Shown here in pieces: positions 37,634-46,195 of a stretch of 64,000 nucleotides of DNA. The position numbers were made by a program, and so were the translations under genes. The stretch's first letter is position 1. Each line of letters starts with the position of its first letter. The stretch is from Hydrogenimonas sp. (GTDB lineage Bacteria > Campylobacterota > Campylobacteria > Campylobacterales > Hydrogenimonadaceae), in contig AP019005.1 of the NCBI GenBank assembly GCA_003945285.1, forward strand, positions 992,001-1,056,000. Direction: 5' to 3'. Under the pieces are notes generated by a model. It searched no databases and was not told the DNA's origin. It saw nothing but the letters and a program-made list of their open reading frames with translations.

Positions 37634-38056
37634 TCAGCAATTTTCCTTGTAGTTAAGGTAGTCTCTCAAAATCTTTTCGTGGTCGAATACCAGATCTTCC
37701 CACGGTATCTGCGAAAGGTGAAAGAGTGCGCACTCTTTGGCGTCATCTCCCGCTTTCGGAAAGCCGGATGCACGGCTGATGTAGACCACGGAAACCGTGT
37801 GGAATCGCGGGTCCCGCTTCGGGTCGGAGTATACACCCAGCAGGTGCCGGAGGGATACCTCCAGCCCCGTCTCCTCCTTCATCTCCCTGACGCAGGCATC
37901 TTCAACCCTCTCTCCGATCTCTACAAACCCTCCGGGCAGGGCGGTTCCGTAGGGTCTGTTCCCTCTTTTTATGAGAACAATGCCATTGAAGTTGCCGTTG
38001 TCGTCGAAACATTCGATTATGCTGTCGGTCGCTACGAAGGGGGTCTTGATCGGCAT
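37634..38056 (-). CDS. Nudix hydrolase
   Basis: 140 residues. A full Nudix box GGFVEIGERVEDACVREMKEETGLE (Gx5Ex7REUxEExGU) begins near residue 43. The family cleaves nucleoside diphosphates linked to another moiety; PGGFVEIGE and the DPRFHTVSVVYI strand recall ADP-ribose pyrophosphatases, but the substrate is not sure. Probably co-transcribed with murA. Confidence 0.9.
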   Translation of the reverse strand: MPIKTPFVATDSIIECFDDNGNFNGIVLIKRGNRPYGTALPGGFVEIGERVEDACVREMKEETGLEVSLRHLLGVYSDPKRDPRFHTVSVVYISRASGFPKAGDDAKECALFHLSQIPWEDLVFDHEKILRDYLNYKENC

Positions 38057-38138
38057 GAAAAGGTCCTTGAGAAAGTTGGGTTGATTTTACCATAAAATGA
38101 CGATAGAATTGAGTGATATTTTTTAATATGGAGTAGAG

Positions 38139-38573
38139 ATGTCCGACAAACTGAAGAGGCTCAGGGCACTTGCAGACGAGCTCACTTCGTACGAGGTCGA
38201 GAGGAAAAAGAATACCAGGCGGCTGAAAGAGCTTTTCGACCTTTTGCAGCTTGGGCAGAAGTGCGGGGAGTTCAACGCCATATTCGATTTCAAGGCGATC
38301 AATCTTTCCGGTATCACGTTGACGAAAGAGAAGCTCGGATCTGTGACGGAGGGAAAATATGCCCAGATTATCGGCATCAAATATGTAAGCGATGACGGTA
38401 AGAGGCGTGCAAAAAATATAAATCTGCGCTATTTCGGTCGGGTTGAACAGCTTGAGAGTGGGCTGAAAGAGCTTATAGTGGAGTTCGTCCTTCGCTGGCG
38501 CCTAGAGAAGAGTTACCGGGGAGTAGACCACTACAGAGAGCTGGTTGAAAGGTGTGATAACCTTCAGGAGTGA
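38139..38573 (+). CDS. conserved hypothetical protein
   Basis: 144 residues behind GGAGTAGAG. N-terminal coiled-coil-like helix (RLRALADELTSYEVERKKNTRRLKE in parts) followed by a mixed alpha/beta part; strongly charged, no signal or membrane helix. Not recognised. It diverges from the Nudix-murA pair. Confidence 0.6.
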   Translation: MSDKLKRLRALADELTSYEVERKKNTRRLKELFDLLQLGQKCGEFNAIFDFKAINLSGITLTKEKLGSVTEGKYAQIIGIKYVSDDGKRRAKNINLRYFGRVEQLESGLKELIVEFVLRWRLEKSYRGVDHYRELVERCDNLQE

Positions 38574-38690
38574 TACTGAAAAATAGAGTTTTTGACATAT
38601 TTTTCAAAGTTGAAAATTCAAGTTAAGATAAAGATTACCGATATTCTAATAGAATTACCGATATTACGTAATTTGAGCAAGAACAGACTC

Positions 38691-38756
38691 ATGCATCACC
38701 CGAAGTTATGAAATCGTAGATTTCTGGATGATTTTTTACCGTTTGCGTAATATCTA
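38691..38756 (-). repeat. inverted, diverged copy of the multi-hairpin repeat
   Basis: The minus strand reads AGATATTACGCAAA, then ATCATCCAGAAATCTACGAT and TTCATAACTTCGGG, lining up with the start of the units at 23708-23957. Only the first half of the unit is present. It lies just before the LapD-like gene. Confidence 0.6.
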
Positions 38757-38778
38757 GAACTATTGAAAAAGGTTGGTT

Positions 38779-40674
38779 TTGACACTATATAGACGTATTG
38801 GAATATTGATATCGTTTCTCCTACTGCTTTTGCTTGGCTCTGTTTTATTGATAAATTTCGTAAACTCCAAAAGCTACATAGAGAAGCAACTCGATATAAA
38901 CGCCAGGAATACAGCTTTGGCGCTCGCTCTCTCATTGGGAATAGCGAACGGTGACAAAGAGCAGATAGAGTCACTGATAGATACTGTATTCGAACGCGGT
39001 AGGTATGAGATGATAGAGCTTGAAGATATCAACAGGCTTCCAATCTATAAAAAAACGAGGGAGCCGCTAACTGATGACGTTCCGGACTGGTTCAGGAGGA
39101 GTGTTCCGATAAATACGACAATGGTAGAGATGCTAGTCTCTCCCAAAGACCGTCCAATAGGTGTTCTGCTTGTTAAAGCCGACAGTTCTACCGCATATGG
39201 GCAGTTATATTCACTTTTTAAATATACGGTAATAATATTTGCGCTTTTTGGAACTTTGGGACTCTTGTTTCTCCGTTTTACACTGAAAATCGTGTTGAAA
39301 TCTCTTGAAAGTATAAGAAGCCAGGCTGAAGGAATACTCCACAACAGGTTTGTCATTCAAAAAGAGCTCCCGAAAACCGCAGAGCTTAGAGAGATTGCAG
39401 AGGTGATGAATTCGATAGTCAAGCGTGTCAAAGAGCTTTTCGAAAGAAGCTCCGAGGCTATGAAGAAGAACCGGGAGATCTACTACTTGGATCCTTTGAC
39501 ATCTCTTTTCAACAGACGCTATTTTCAGGTGAAACTTCCGGAATATCTGCTCGCCAATGACAGCAGATCAAGAGGTTCCCTGCTCATGACAAGAGTAAAC
39601 GGTATATCCGGGGCGAACCGTAGGATAGGCCATAAAAAGGTGGATGAGTTTTTTATAGAGTTTTCGGAAATATTGAAAAAAGCTTGTGAGTCCGTACATG
39701 AGCCAACAGTCTGCCGGATCAACGGAACAGAATTTCTAATGATACTTCCAATATTGAACGGTGAAACGGCAAAAGAGGTTGCACGTAATATTATGAAAAA
39801 GTGCCTTGTTCTTACAGATAGGTATGACCTGAATGATACCATCTACTTCAGTTTCGGAATAACGGAGTATACAAGAAACGAACAGGTGGCGAAACTTATG
39901 GCGAGTGTGGACTATGCTCTTTCGGATGCTTCCTTATATAACGAGAACCATATCACCCTCTTTAAAGCGGATAAAAATAGTTTACTGGTATTGGGAAAAT
40001 CACAATGGCGAGAGATTATAACTTCGGCTCTGGATAATGAAAAACTTGTGCCGGAGCTTGCCCCGGTAATCAACCTCAAGAAGAATGAAAAGGTTGCGTA
40101 TGCACTCGCTTTTGATATAGAGCAGGATGGCTTCAGGTACAGGTATGGAGACTATCTTCCTTCTGTAGTGGAGCTTGGACTCGAACACGATCTGCTTGTG
40201 TACGAGTTAGAGTATCTAAAGAAACACAGATTCATGCATAATGCACTCAGTATTGAGATCTATGCCGAGACTCTGCTCGACAGCAGCAAATACCTCACTT
40301 TTGAAAAGTATCTAAGAGAGATAGTACCGCTTTTGAAGGGGAGGCTTTTTGTTGAGATCTCGGAGTATGAGATAGTTTCTCTCGATCCGATTGTTGTGGA
40401 GAGAATATCCGGTATACTCGATGAAATAGGGGTAAGATTCGGAATAAACAGGTTTGGTGGTGACAAGGGGACGTACGGCTACCTCAAATATACCGCACCT
40501 GCATATGTTAAAATACATGAGAGATTTTATATGGATATGGAGCAAGGTGCGAAAAGTGCCATGTTTACGCTGCTTGGAAGCCTGGATATCAAGCTGATTG
40601 TTACAGATGTACATGAAAGCAGTATAGAGCAGATAAAAGAGGAGGGCATTCGCTACATTATGCCCGTCCTGTAG
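38779..40674 (+). CDS. LapD-like degenerate GGDEF/EAL receptor
   Basis: About 631 residues from a TTG 6 nt after AAAAAGG (the in-frame TTG at 38773 is an alternative). Order: membrane helix, periplasmic LapD/MoxY-type module (about 30-140), second helix, HAMP, then a GGDEF fold in which the active loop reads RINGTEF, and a C-terminal EAL fold without the EAL catalytic residues. Both enzyme sites are degenerate, so it should bind c-di-GMP rather than make or break it. LapD proteins pass this signal outward to a periplasmic protease; no LapG or adhesin is in the window. Confidence 0.82.
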   Translation: MTLYRRIGILISFLLLLLLGSVLLINFVNSKSYIEKQLDINARNTALALALSLGIANGDKEQIESLIDTVFERGRYEMIELEDINRLPIYKKTREPLTDDVPDWFRRSVPINTTMVEMLVSPKDRPIGVLLVKADSSTAYGQLYSLFKYTVIIFALFGTLGLLFLRFTLKIVLKSLESIRSQAEGILHNRFVIQKELPKTAELREIAEVMNSIVKRVKELFERSSEAMKKNREIYYLDPLTSLFNRRYFQVKLPEYLLANDSRSRGSLLMTRVNGISGANRRIGHKKVDEFFIEFSEILKKACESVHEPTVCRINGTEFLMILPILNGETAKEVARNIMKKCLVLTDRYDLNDTIYFSFGITEYTRNEQVAKLMASVDYALSDASLYNENHITLFKADKNSLLVLGKSQWREIITSALDNEKLVPELAPVINLKKNEKVAYALAFDIEQDGFRYRYGDYLPSVVELGLEHDLLVYELEYLKKHRFMHNALSIEIYAETLLDSSKYLTFEKYLREIVPLLKGRLFVEISEYEIVSLDPIVVERISGILDEIGVRFGINRFGGDKGTYGYLKYTAPAYVKIHERFYMDMEQGAKSAMFTLLGSLDIKLIVTDVHESSIEQIKEEGIRYIMPVL

Positions 40675-40679
40675 CGATG

Positions 40680-41273
40680 TTATATAGCTACCGACTCCCA
40701 GAAGAAGTCGACATGTTTTTCGAAGTGTGCGGCTATCGGTGCCGTCGGCTTCGAGTCTGTACGCAAAAGTGAGACCATTACTCTTATGTAGAATAGGGGA
40801 GAGAGAAACTCCTGCGCCATGAACATCGGGTCGCCAGACCTAATCATTCCCTCCTGCATCATTATGAAAAGCGCCTTCGATATCGACTGTATCTCCTTGT
40901 GGTGAAGCTCCTGAAGAAAACTCTCTCTCAAATCTTCGTTCTGAAAAAGCTCTATCATCATCACCCTGAAGAGCTTCTCCATCTTTTTATCGAAAGAGAC
41001 AAGCTTGTAGGCTACCGCATACTGATGTAGAAACGACTTCCCCTTTTTCGCCTTCTCCTCTATGTCACCCGTCTCGAAAGGGGTTGAGAATATCCTGGAG
41101 AATATCTCTTTCAAAATCTCCTCTTTGTTTTTGAAATGGTTGTATATCGCACTTTCGCGAATTCCTACCGCCGCGGCAATTTTTCTAACCGAAGCTCCTT
41201 TGTATCCGTTTTTCGCGATCAACTCAATCGCCGCGGCGATGATTTTCTCTCTTGTATTTTCCTGTTTCGGCAT
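40680..41273 (-). CDS. TetR/AcrR-family transcriptional regulator
   Basis: 197 residues. The N-terminal helix-turn-helix is clear (REKIIAAAIELIAKNGYKG, then VRKIAAAVGIRESAIYNHFKNKEEIL); the ligand-binding helical domain follows. Three TGAAC-N4-GTTCA-like sites lie upstream in the gap shared with xerH, probably its own operators. Ligand unknown. Confidence 0.92.
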   Translation of the reverse strand: MPKQENTREKIIAAAIELIAKNGYKGASVRKIAAAVGIRESAIYNHFKNKEEILKEIFSRIFSTPFETGDIEEKAKKGKSFLHQYAVAYKLVSFDKKMEKLFRVMMIELFQNEDLRESFLQELHHKEIQSISKALFIMMQEGMIRSGDPMFMAQEFLSPLFYIRVMVSLLRTDSKPTAPIAAHFEKHVDFFWESVAI

Positions 41274-41305
41274 ATCAAAACTCCTATATTACGGTCTTTG
41301 CGCGG

Positions 41306-41384
41306 TGAACAACTGTTCTTGGGTAGAGTATTATATATGAACACTTGTTAATTTAATATAAAGGGCGAGTGAACGGCTGTTCAT
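41306..41384. promoter_or_regulatory. three TetR-type operator-like palindromes
   Basis: TGAACAACTGTTCT (41306-41319), TGAACACTTGTTAA (41338-41351) and TGAACGGCTGTTCA (41370-41383) share TGAAC-N4-GTTCA at regular intervals of 32 nt. The third is a perfect palindrome. They fill the divergent tetR-xerH region, so the regulator could control both. Confidence 0.6.
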
Positions 41385-41479
41385 GAGAATTTGAAAGCTC
41401 CGTTTAATGAGAGGGGTAGTAAAATAAAAGTTTGAAAATTATAGTTTTCAATACAAAAACAGATGGAAGGATTCTGTGT

Positions 41480-42556
41480 ATGCAATATCCTCTCGACCCG
41501 GCAAAGAGTTTCGACAAAAGCCTGCTCTTCTGGATAAGCCGTTATATGCACTCGAAGCTCAACTCGCTGTCTAACACACAGGTAAAGGAGCCGCGGAAGC
41601 TTGCGGAGGTCATAGCTTCGCTAAGGAGCGGATGCGACACTATCGACGAGCTGACAAAACTCGCGAAGATTGCAAGAAACGCCGGCCTTATCGGGATAAA
41701 TACATATTACAAGCCGCTGGAGAAGCTCTACGGCTATCTAACCGCCCTGCATATATCATCTATGAGAGAGATCGACGAAGAGCTTATAAGCGACTTTCTG
41801 GCTTCGGCCACCGCCGGGCTCTCCGATGCCACCAAAAAGAACTACAGGATAGCCATGATAAACTTCTTCGGGTTTATAGAGAGACAAAACGGCGAAGAGG
41901 ACGGAAAGTCCCACCACTACGGCATAGTTCTCAAAAACTGGGGCGGACTTTCCGGAAAGAGCGGTACCAAACTACCCTCCTACATGCGTGAAGAGGAGGT
42001 TGAGCGTTTTATGGAGGCTATAGATACCTACCCGTTTAGGCAAGCCGTAGCGGCCAGAAACAGGCTTCTTATAAAGATGATTCTCTTTACCGGAATACGA
42101 GTCGGTGAAGCGCTGAACCTGAAAGTCAAAGATCTGATACCGGAAGACGGCGTCTACTTGATAAGGGTCCTGGGCAAAGGGAACAAGGCACGTGTGGTGA
42201 TGATAAAAGCCTCTCATATTAATGAATATCTAAAAGAGTGGCTCTCGCTGAGAGAGTGCCGTGAAGAGTATCTCTTCTGCAATAAAAAGGGGACTCCCCT
42301 CACCCAGGCGTACGTGAGCCGGATCGTCGAGAAGATTCTAATGCGTGCGGGAATCAGAAAAGAGAAGAACGGAGCCCATATGCTCAGGCACACTTTCGCC
42401 ACGATGCTATATCTGAAGAAGAAAGATCTCGTACTTGTACAGGAGGCTCTCGGACATGCAAGTCTTGACACCTCCCGTATCTATACCCACTTCGACAAAG
42501 ATCGTCTTAAAGAGGCGGCGAACGTTATGGACGAGATAGCGGGAGGGAGCAAATGA
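41480..42556 (+). CDS. xerH: tyrosine recombinase XerH
   Basis: 358 residues from ATG 41480, behind GGAAGG; a TTG at 41432 is an alternative. The N-terminal half (LLFWISRYMHSKLNSLSNTQVKE and ARNAGLIGINTY in parts) matches XerH of Helicobacter and Campylobacter, the single recombinase that resolves chromosome dimers at difH. Catalytic residues appear in TGIRVGEALNLK (Arg), HMLRHTFA (His-x-x-Arg), LGHASL and the tyrosine in TSRIYTHFD. It overlaps rnz by 4 nt. No convincing difH site was found in the window. Confidence 0.9.
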   Translation: MQYPLDPAKSFDKSLLFWISRYMHSKLNSLSNTQVKEPRKLAEVIASLRSGCDTIDELTKLAKIARNAGLIGINTYYKPLEKLYGYLTALHISSMREIDEELISDFLASATAGLSDATKKNYRIAMINFFGFIERQNGEEDGKSHHYGIVLKNWGGLSGKSGTKLPSYMREEEVERFMEAIDTYPFRQAVAARNRLLIKMILFTGIRVGEALNLKVKDLIPEDGVYLIRVLGKGNKARVVMIKASHINEYLKEWLSLRECREEYLFCNKKGTPLTQAYVSRIVEKILMRAGIRKEKNGAHMLRHTFATMLYLKKKDLVLVQEALGHASLDTSRIYTHFDKDRLKEAANVMDEIAGGSK

Positions 42557-43470
42557 AGATTACATTCCTGGGAACTTCCGCGGGTATACCGACAAAAAAC
42601 AGATACGTTTCCGCGCTTGCCCTTCAGTTGGAAAACAGCAGGGAGTGGATGCTTTTTGACTGCGGTGAAGGGACCCAGTACAGGCTTATGCAGACTTCCC
42701 TCTCCTCTTTCAATCTGTCGAAGATATTCATAACCCACCTGCATGGAGACCATATCTACGGTATTTTCGGACTCCTGGCATCCAGAGGTCTGAGCAGAGC
42801 GGAAAAGGAAGTCGAAATTTACGGACCGTCGGGAATCAAAGAGCTTCTGGAGACGGTTCTGCGTCTCTCTCAGCTCAATCTTCCGTTCGAGATGAATGTT
42901 ACCGAAATTGAGGATGGTGATCTCTACCGTTTTGAAAAGTTTTCCGTAGAGGTCCGAAAACTCTCCCACTCCATAACCACGTTCGGTTTCATAGTCACCG
43001 AAGCCGAAAAAGAGGGGCGCTTCGATGTTGAAAGAGCCAGAAGAGCCGAGATTCCCGAAGGGCCGCTGTACGGTAGACTCAAACGCGGCGAGAGTGTAAC
43101 TCTTGCCGACGGCCGTAGAGTCGACGGAAAGAGTTTCATCGGTGCACCGAGGCGCGGAAAGAGGGTGATCATAGGTGGAGATAACGACAAGCCTTCGCTA
43201 TTCGAGGAATATAACGGTGTCGACCTGATGATACACGAGGCTACATATACCCAAAGAGACTTTGAAAAACTGCCGCGAAAATTTATGCACTCTACCGCGA
43301 AATCTGTAGCTGTTGCGGCTTCAAATATGGGGGCAAAACGATTGATATTAACTCATATCAGCCCACGCTACGATAAGGAGGGGAGAGTTTTCGAACTTCT
43401 TGAGGAGGCGAAGAGCCGCTTCGACGGGGATGTCGAAGTGGCTTATGACCTTATGTCTGTTGAGATATGA
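42553..43470 (+). CDS. rnz: ribonuclease Z
   Basis: 305 residues, metallo-beta-lactamase fold with the zinc motif THLHGDH at 61-67, DCGEGTQYRLM before it and FMHSTAKSVAVAA and LILTHISPRY after it. RNase Z cuts the 3' trailer from tRNA precursors lacking an encoded CCA. Translationally coupled to xerH; convergent with the following lipoprotein gene with a 1-nt gap. Confidence 0.95.
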   Translation: MKITFLGTSAGIPTKNRYVSALALQLENSREWMLFDCGEGTQYRLMQTSLSSFNLSKIFITHLHGDHIYGIFGLLASRGLSRAEKEVEIYGPSGIKELLETVLRLSQLNLPFEMNVTEIEDGDLYRFEKFSVEVRKLSHSITTFGFIVTEAEKEGRFDVERARRAEIPEGPLYGRLKRGESVTLADGRRVDGKSFIGAPRRGKRVIIGGDNDKPSLFEEYNGVDLMIHEATYTQRDFEKLPRKFMHSTAKSVAVAASNMGAKRLILTHISPRYDKEGRVFELLEEAKSRFDGDVEVAYDLMSVEI

Positions 43471-43471
43471 G

Positions 43472-43996
43472 TCAGCCGAGACTCTTTTCAAGCTCTTCCA
43501 CGGTGGTGACGAATTCGACTTTTTCCACTATTCCGTCACTCAGGTCGATCACCATCACGTAGTCGGCGTACTTTTCGTTTTTGAACTTTTCCGCCTCTTT
43601 CTCGTTACGAAGGAGGTAGATCGGGAAGTCGTTTTTCTGAAGTCCGGGAAGGGCCATATATTCGTAGATCACTTTGGGCATACCGCTGACATCGGCTATG
43701 AATACCGCGCTTTTGGATGCAAGGTAATCTTTCGGCTGAGTCGCCAGAAACTCTTTGACAAGATGGCCTGTCGCTTTAGAAAAGGCCATAATCACCTTTT
43801 TCGTATCCGGCCCTATTTCACCCTCTTTGTCGAACTGGTCGGTCAACTTCTTTGCACCGAACTCCTTTCCTATCTGTATAGCCGGTGCCACACTCCCCTC
43901 TTTTACCGTTACCGTCGCCTTCTCTTCAACCTTGTTGCTGCATCCGGCGAAAAGCAGAACTGTCGCAAACAGTACGGCCAATATCCCTTTTTTCAT
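43472..43996 (-). CDS. lipoprotein of unknown function
   Basis: 174 residues. Lipoprotein signal MKKGILAVLFATVLLFAGC (lipobox FAGC, Cys19). The mature part has APAIQIGKEFGAKKLTDQFDK and a C-terminal VMVIDLSDGIVEKV strand that recall a thioredoxin-like or AhpC-like fold without the redox cysteines, as in some FAD/FMN-independent envelope proteins. Assignment to a family is not firm. Confidence 0.75.
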   Translation of the reverse strand: MKKGILAVLFATVLLFAGCSNKVEEKATVTVKEGSVAPAIQIGKEFGAKKLTDQFDKEGEIGPDTKKVIMAFSKATGHLVKEFLATQPKDYLASKSAVFIADVSGMPKVIYEYMALPGLQKNDFPIYLLRNEKEAEKFKNEKYADYVMVIDLSDGIVEKVEFVTTVEELEKSLG

Positions 43997-44073
43997 CGAT
44001 CTATCCTTTAATGTTCAGGTTTTGTACCGAAGATTATACCTCTTTTTCTTAAGGGAATTATAGGCTGGAGCCA

Positions 44074-44523
44074 TTAGTTTTTTTGCAGAAGATTCTTCAC
44101 TCTTTCGATGATGGGAATCTGCGACTTTACAACGATTTTTTCGGCATCTTCCGGAGAGAACCACCCTGCTCTGTCTACTTCCGGAAACTCCTTTTTAATG
44201 CCGGAGTGAGGCGGCCACTCGATCGTGAAGCTGTTTGAAGAGATTTTTGTATCAGGTTCGGCCTCTACCGCCCAGACTGTTACTGTTTTAAATGGAGTTT
44301 TCACGGTTCCTAGCGGTATGAAGTTGCCTTCGATCTTCTGGCCGGTCTCCTCGAAGAACTCCCTAACCGCTGCCGAGAGAGGCTCTTCGCCCTCTTCCGG
44401 CTCACCTTTGACTATGCTCCATGAGCGTTTTCTCTTTTTCCAGTAGGGGCCGCCCATATGTACGAGATAGAGCTTAAGGCCCTCCTCTACTTTATACGGA
44501 AGAATTCCGAAGCTTCTTTTCAT
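44074..44523 (-). CDS. Nudix hydrolase
   Basis: 149 residues. Nudix box with GEPEEGEEPLSAAVREFFEETG. The start MKRSFGILPYKVEEG and the WSIVKGEPEEGE segment are typical of a subgroup of stand-alone Nudix proteins annotated as NTP pyrophosphohydrolases. The ATG at 44523 is preferred to the GTG at 44532. Substrate unknown. Confidence 0.88.
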   Translation of the reverse strand: MKRSFGILPYKVEEGLKLYLVHMGGPYWKKRKRSWSIVKGEPEEGEEPLSAAVREFFEETGQKIEGNFIPLGTVKTPFKTVTVWAVEAEPDTKISSNSFTIEWPPHSGIKKEFPEVDRAGWFSPEDAEKIVVKSQIPIIERVKNLLQKN

Positions 44524-44540
44524 CAATTCCACATACTTAT

Positions 44541-44570
44541 GTTATGCAAAAAGCGTAACGTCAGCTTTTC
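44541..44570 (+). repeat. fragment of the multi-hairpin repeat
   Basis: GTTATGCAAAAAGCGTAACG plus TCAGC matches the first palindrome of the 23708 units. The rest of the unit is absent; the fragment reaches the stop codon of the next minus-strand gene. Confidence 0.55.
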
Positions 44571-45273
44571 AGATCTGCTCGTAGCGATGTGTGCCTACTC
44601 TTCTGATCTTGATGAATTTTGTATCGACAAGGGTGTTTGTCGCCGTTTTGACCTCTCCGGCATACTTTATCTCTCTATGAGGCATCAGTACCCCGCCCTC
44701 CTTTGAAAACTTTTCATAAATAGTTACAAATTTCATGGTTTGGGGTCCCATTTTCAGTTTTCCAACCGTTTTGACTATACGGAAGCTCTTGGGATCGACA
44801 TAATAGTCACACTCTACCCCGTCTCTTGAAAGTGTCAGAAGATACCTGCCGTTTTCGTCGGCCACTCTCATATCGTTTTCAAACTTTTTGAGCTGCAGAG
44901 GTGTGTATAGTCTCATCAACTGAACTTTCATAGCGTCGAGCATGGGACCGGAGGCCTGTCTTTTGTCACGGTTGTTGAAGACCTTGATCCCTACACTTCC
45001 CTCCAGTATACGTGTTTCGCTTCTGTCCGGGTATGAGAGTTTTACATACAACCTGTCTGGAAGTGTAACCCTCCTGGTATCCGTTCCCTCCACTCCGTCG
45101 GTTCCTCTGACCACTCTCCAGTGCTGAGTGTAGCTGACGGCATTTGAAAGTGCTTCACTCCCCCCGTAGGCATCTACCATTTTTGAAAGGATTGAATCCT
45201 TGTTCAGCTCCCCTGCACTCATATATGTGCCGAGCAGCATGAAACATACGACAGCCAAAACGACTCTTCTCAT
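44569..45273 (-). CDS. exported LolA-like/outer-membrane lipoprotein-sorting-type protein
   Basis: 234 residues from the ATG at 45273, which follows GGGGGAAAAAG; an upstream in-frame start at 45309 adds 12 polar residues. Signal peptide RRVVLAVVCFMLLGTYMSAG. The body begins NKDSILSKMVDAYGGSEALSNA and continues with antiparallel strands (VECDYYVDPKSFRIVKTVGK), the open-barrel plan of LolA/LolB-like lipid carriers. Likely periplasmic. Partner and cargo unknown. Confidence 0.7.
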   Translation of the reverse strand: MRRVVLAVVCFMLLGTYMSAGELNKDSILSKMVDAYGGSEALSNAVSYTQHWRVVRGTDGVEGTDTRRVTLPDRLYVKLSYPDRSETRILEGSVGIKVFNNRDKRQASGPMLDAMKVQLMRLYTPLQLKKFENDMRVADENGRYLLTLSRDGVECDYYVDPKSFRIVKTVGKLKMGPQTMKFVTIYEKFSKEGGVLMPHREIKYAGEVKTATNTLVDTKFIKIRRVGTHRYEQI

Positions 45274-45507
45274 CTTTTTCCCCCATGTATGGTTTTTGCG
45301 ATTATACACCCAACGGCCTGTCAGTTGTAAAAATTTTCAAACTTTCGTTTTTTGATAATAGTTGTTTAAGGCGTAAAAAAAATGTATGTAATGCCGATAC
45401 TACCTTGTAAGCGGGGTTGTACACCCCTGGATTTTTTTCGAGCCTGAAGAGACGAAGATCATTTTGTTATAAACAACTCAGGCACTCTTTTGAGGCAAAA
45501 TGCCGAA

Positions 45508-45536
45508 TTGCAGTTGTAATATTAAAAATCTATGCT
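45508..45536 (+). promoter_or_regulatory. promoter of the tetrahaem cytochrome gene
   Basis: TTGCAG and TATGCT are separated by 17 nt and end about 32 nt before the ATG at 45569. The match is moderate. Confidence 0.45.
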
Positions 45537-45568
45537 AGACTTCGAGTCTACAAAAGAGGTGGCAAAGT

Positions 45569-46195
45569 ATGAGTTTTATGCGCACAATATCCGGCGGAAC
45601 CTTGGCGTTGGGTATACTGATATTTATGGGAACGGCTCTTTATGCCGATGTCGATCCAAGGATAAAAGAGGAGCTAGACAGTAGCAGGACGATCAATCCT
45701 TTAAAAGAGGCTCTCGGTGAAAGTGTGTATAACAAGGCCATGCGCTCGGGCAAGTACTACTATGTGGGAAATACCAAGTGTAGGCTCTGTCACAGGAAGT
45801 TTTTCCTGGGAAGGAAACGAGACCCGCACGATCATGCTATGAAAAGTCTAGAAAAGAGTGGTTATGAGGATAACCCGAAATGTCTACCATGCCACAGCAC
45901 CGGGTATGGGGTTCCAAACGGTTTTGTAAGCAAAAAAGAGACCCCCAGACTGGCCAATGTTCAGTGTGAAGGGTGCCATGGACCGGGAAACAGGCATATA
46001 AAGATAGCCAGAAAGACTAAAAAAGGGGGAGGATTCCTTGCCGGTAGTGATAACCCGCAGGTTCTGGAAAAGATGTGCAAAGCTTGCCATACCTCGAGAT
46101 GGAACAGGTCATACAAAGATTTGCATGCGGCTTATGCCAAGTATAAGAATGCCGATCCAAACAAAAGATACAAGAAAACGACAACAGGAAAATGA
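45569..46195 (+). CDS. tetrahaem cytochrome c
   Basis: 208 residues with a signal sequence (GGTLALGILIFMGTALYA) and four CxxCH haem motifs: CRLCH, CLPCH, CEGCH and CKACH. The order and the YVGNTKCRLCHRKF start match the cytochrome c-554-like multihaem family, which handles electron transfer in nitrogen or sulfur respiration. Its end overlaps the start of the diguanylate cyclase by 4 nt, an unusual pairing suggesting respiratory status feeds c-di-GMP signalling. Confidence 0.9.
   Translation: MSFMRTISGGTLALGILIFMGTALYADVDPRIKEELDSSRTINPLKEALGESVYNKAMRSGKYYYVGNTKCRLCHRKFFLGRKRDPHDHAMKSLEKSGYEDNPKCLPCHSTGYGVPNGFVSKKETPRLANVQCEGCHGPGNRHIKIARKTKKGGGFLAGSDNPQVLEKMCKACHTSRWNRSYKDLHAAYAKYKNADPNKRYKKTTTGK

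Noticed and set aside
38700-38730. AGTTATGAAATCG at 38704-38716 looked like half of a difH site for XerH
   Set aside because: The second arm does not fit and the sequence is explained as part of the multi-hairpin repeat family.
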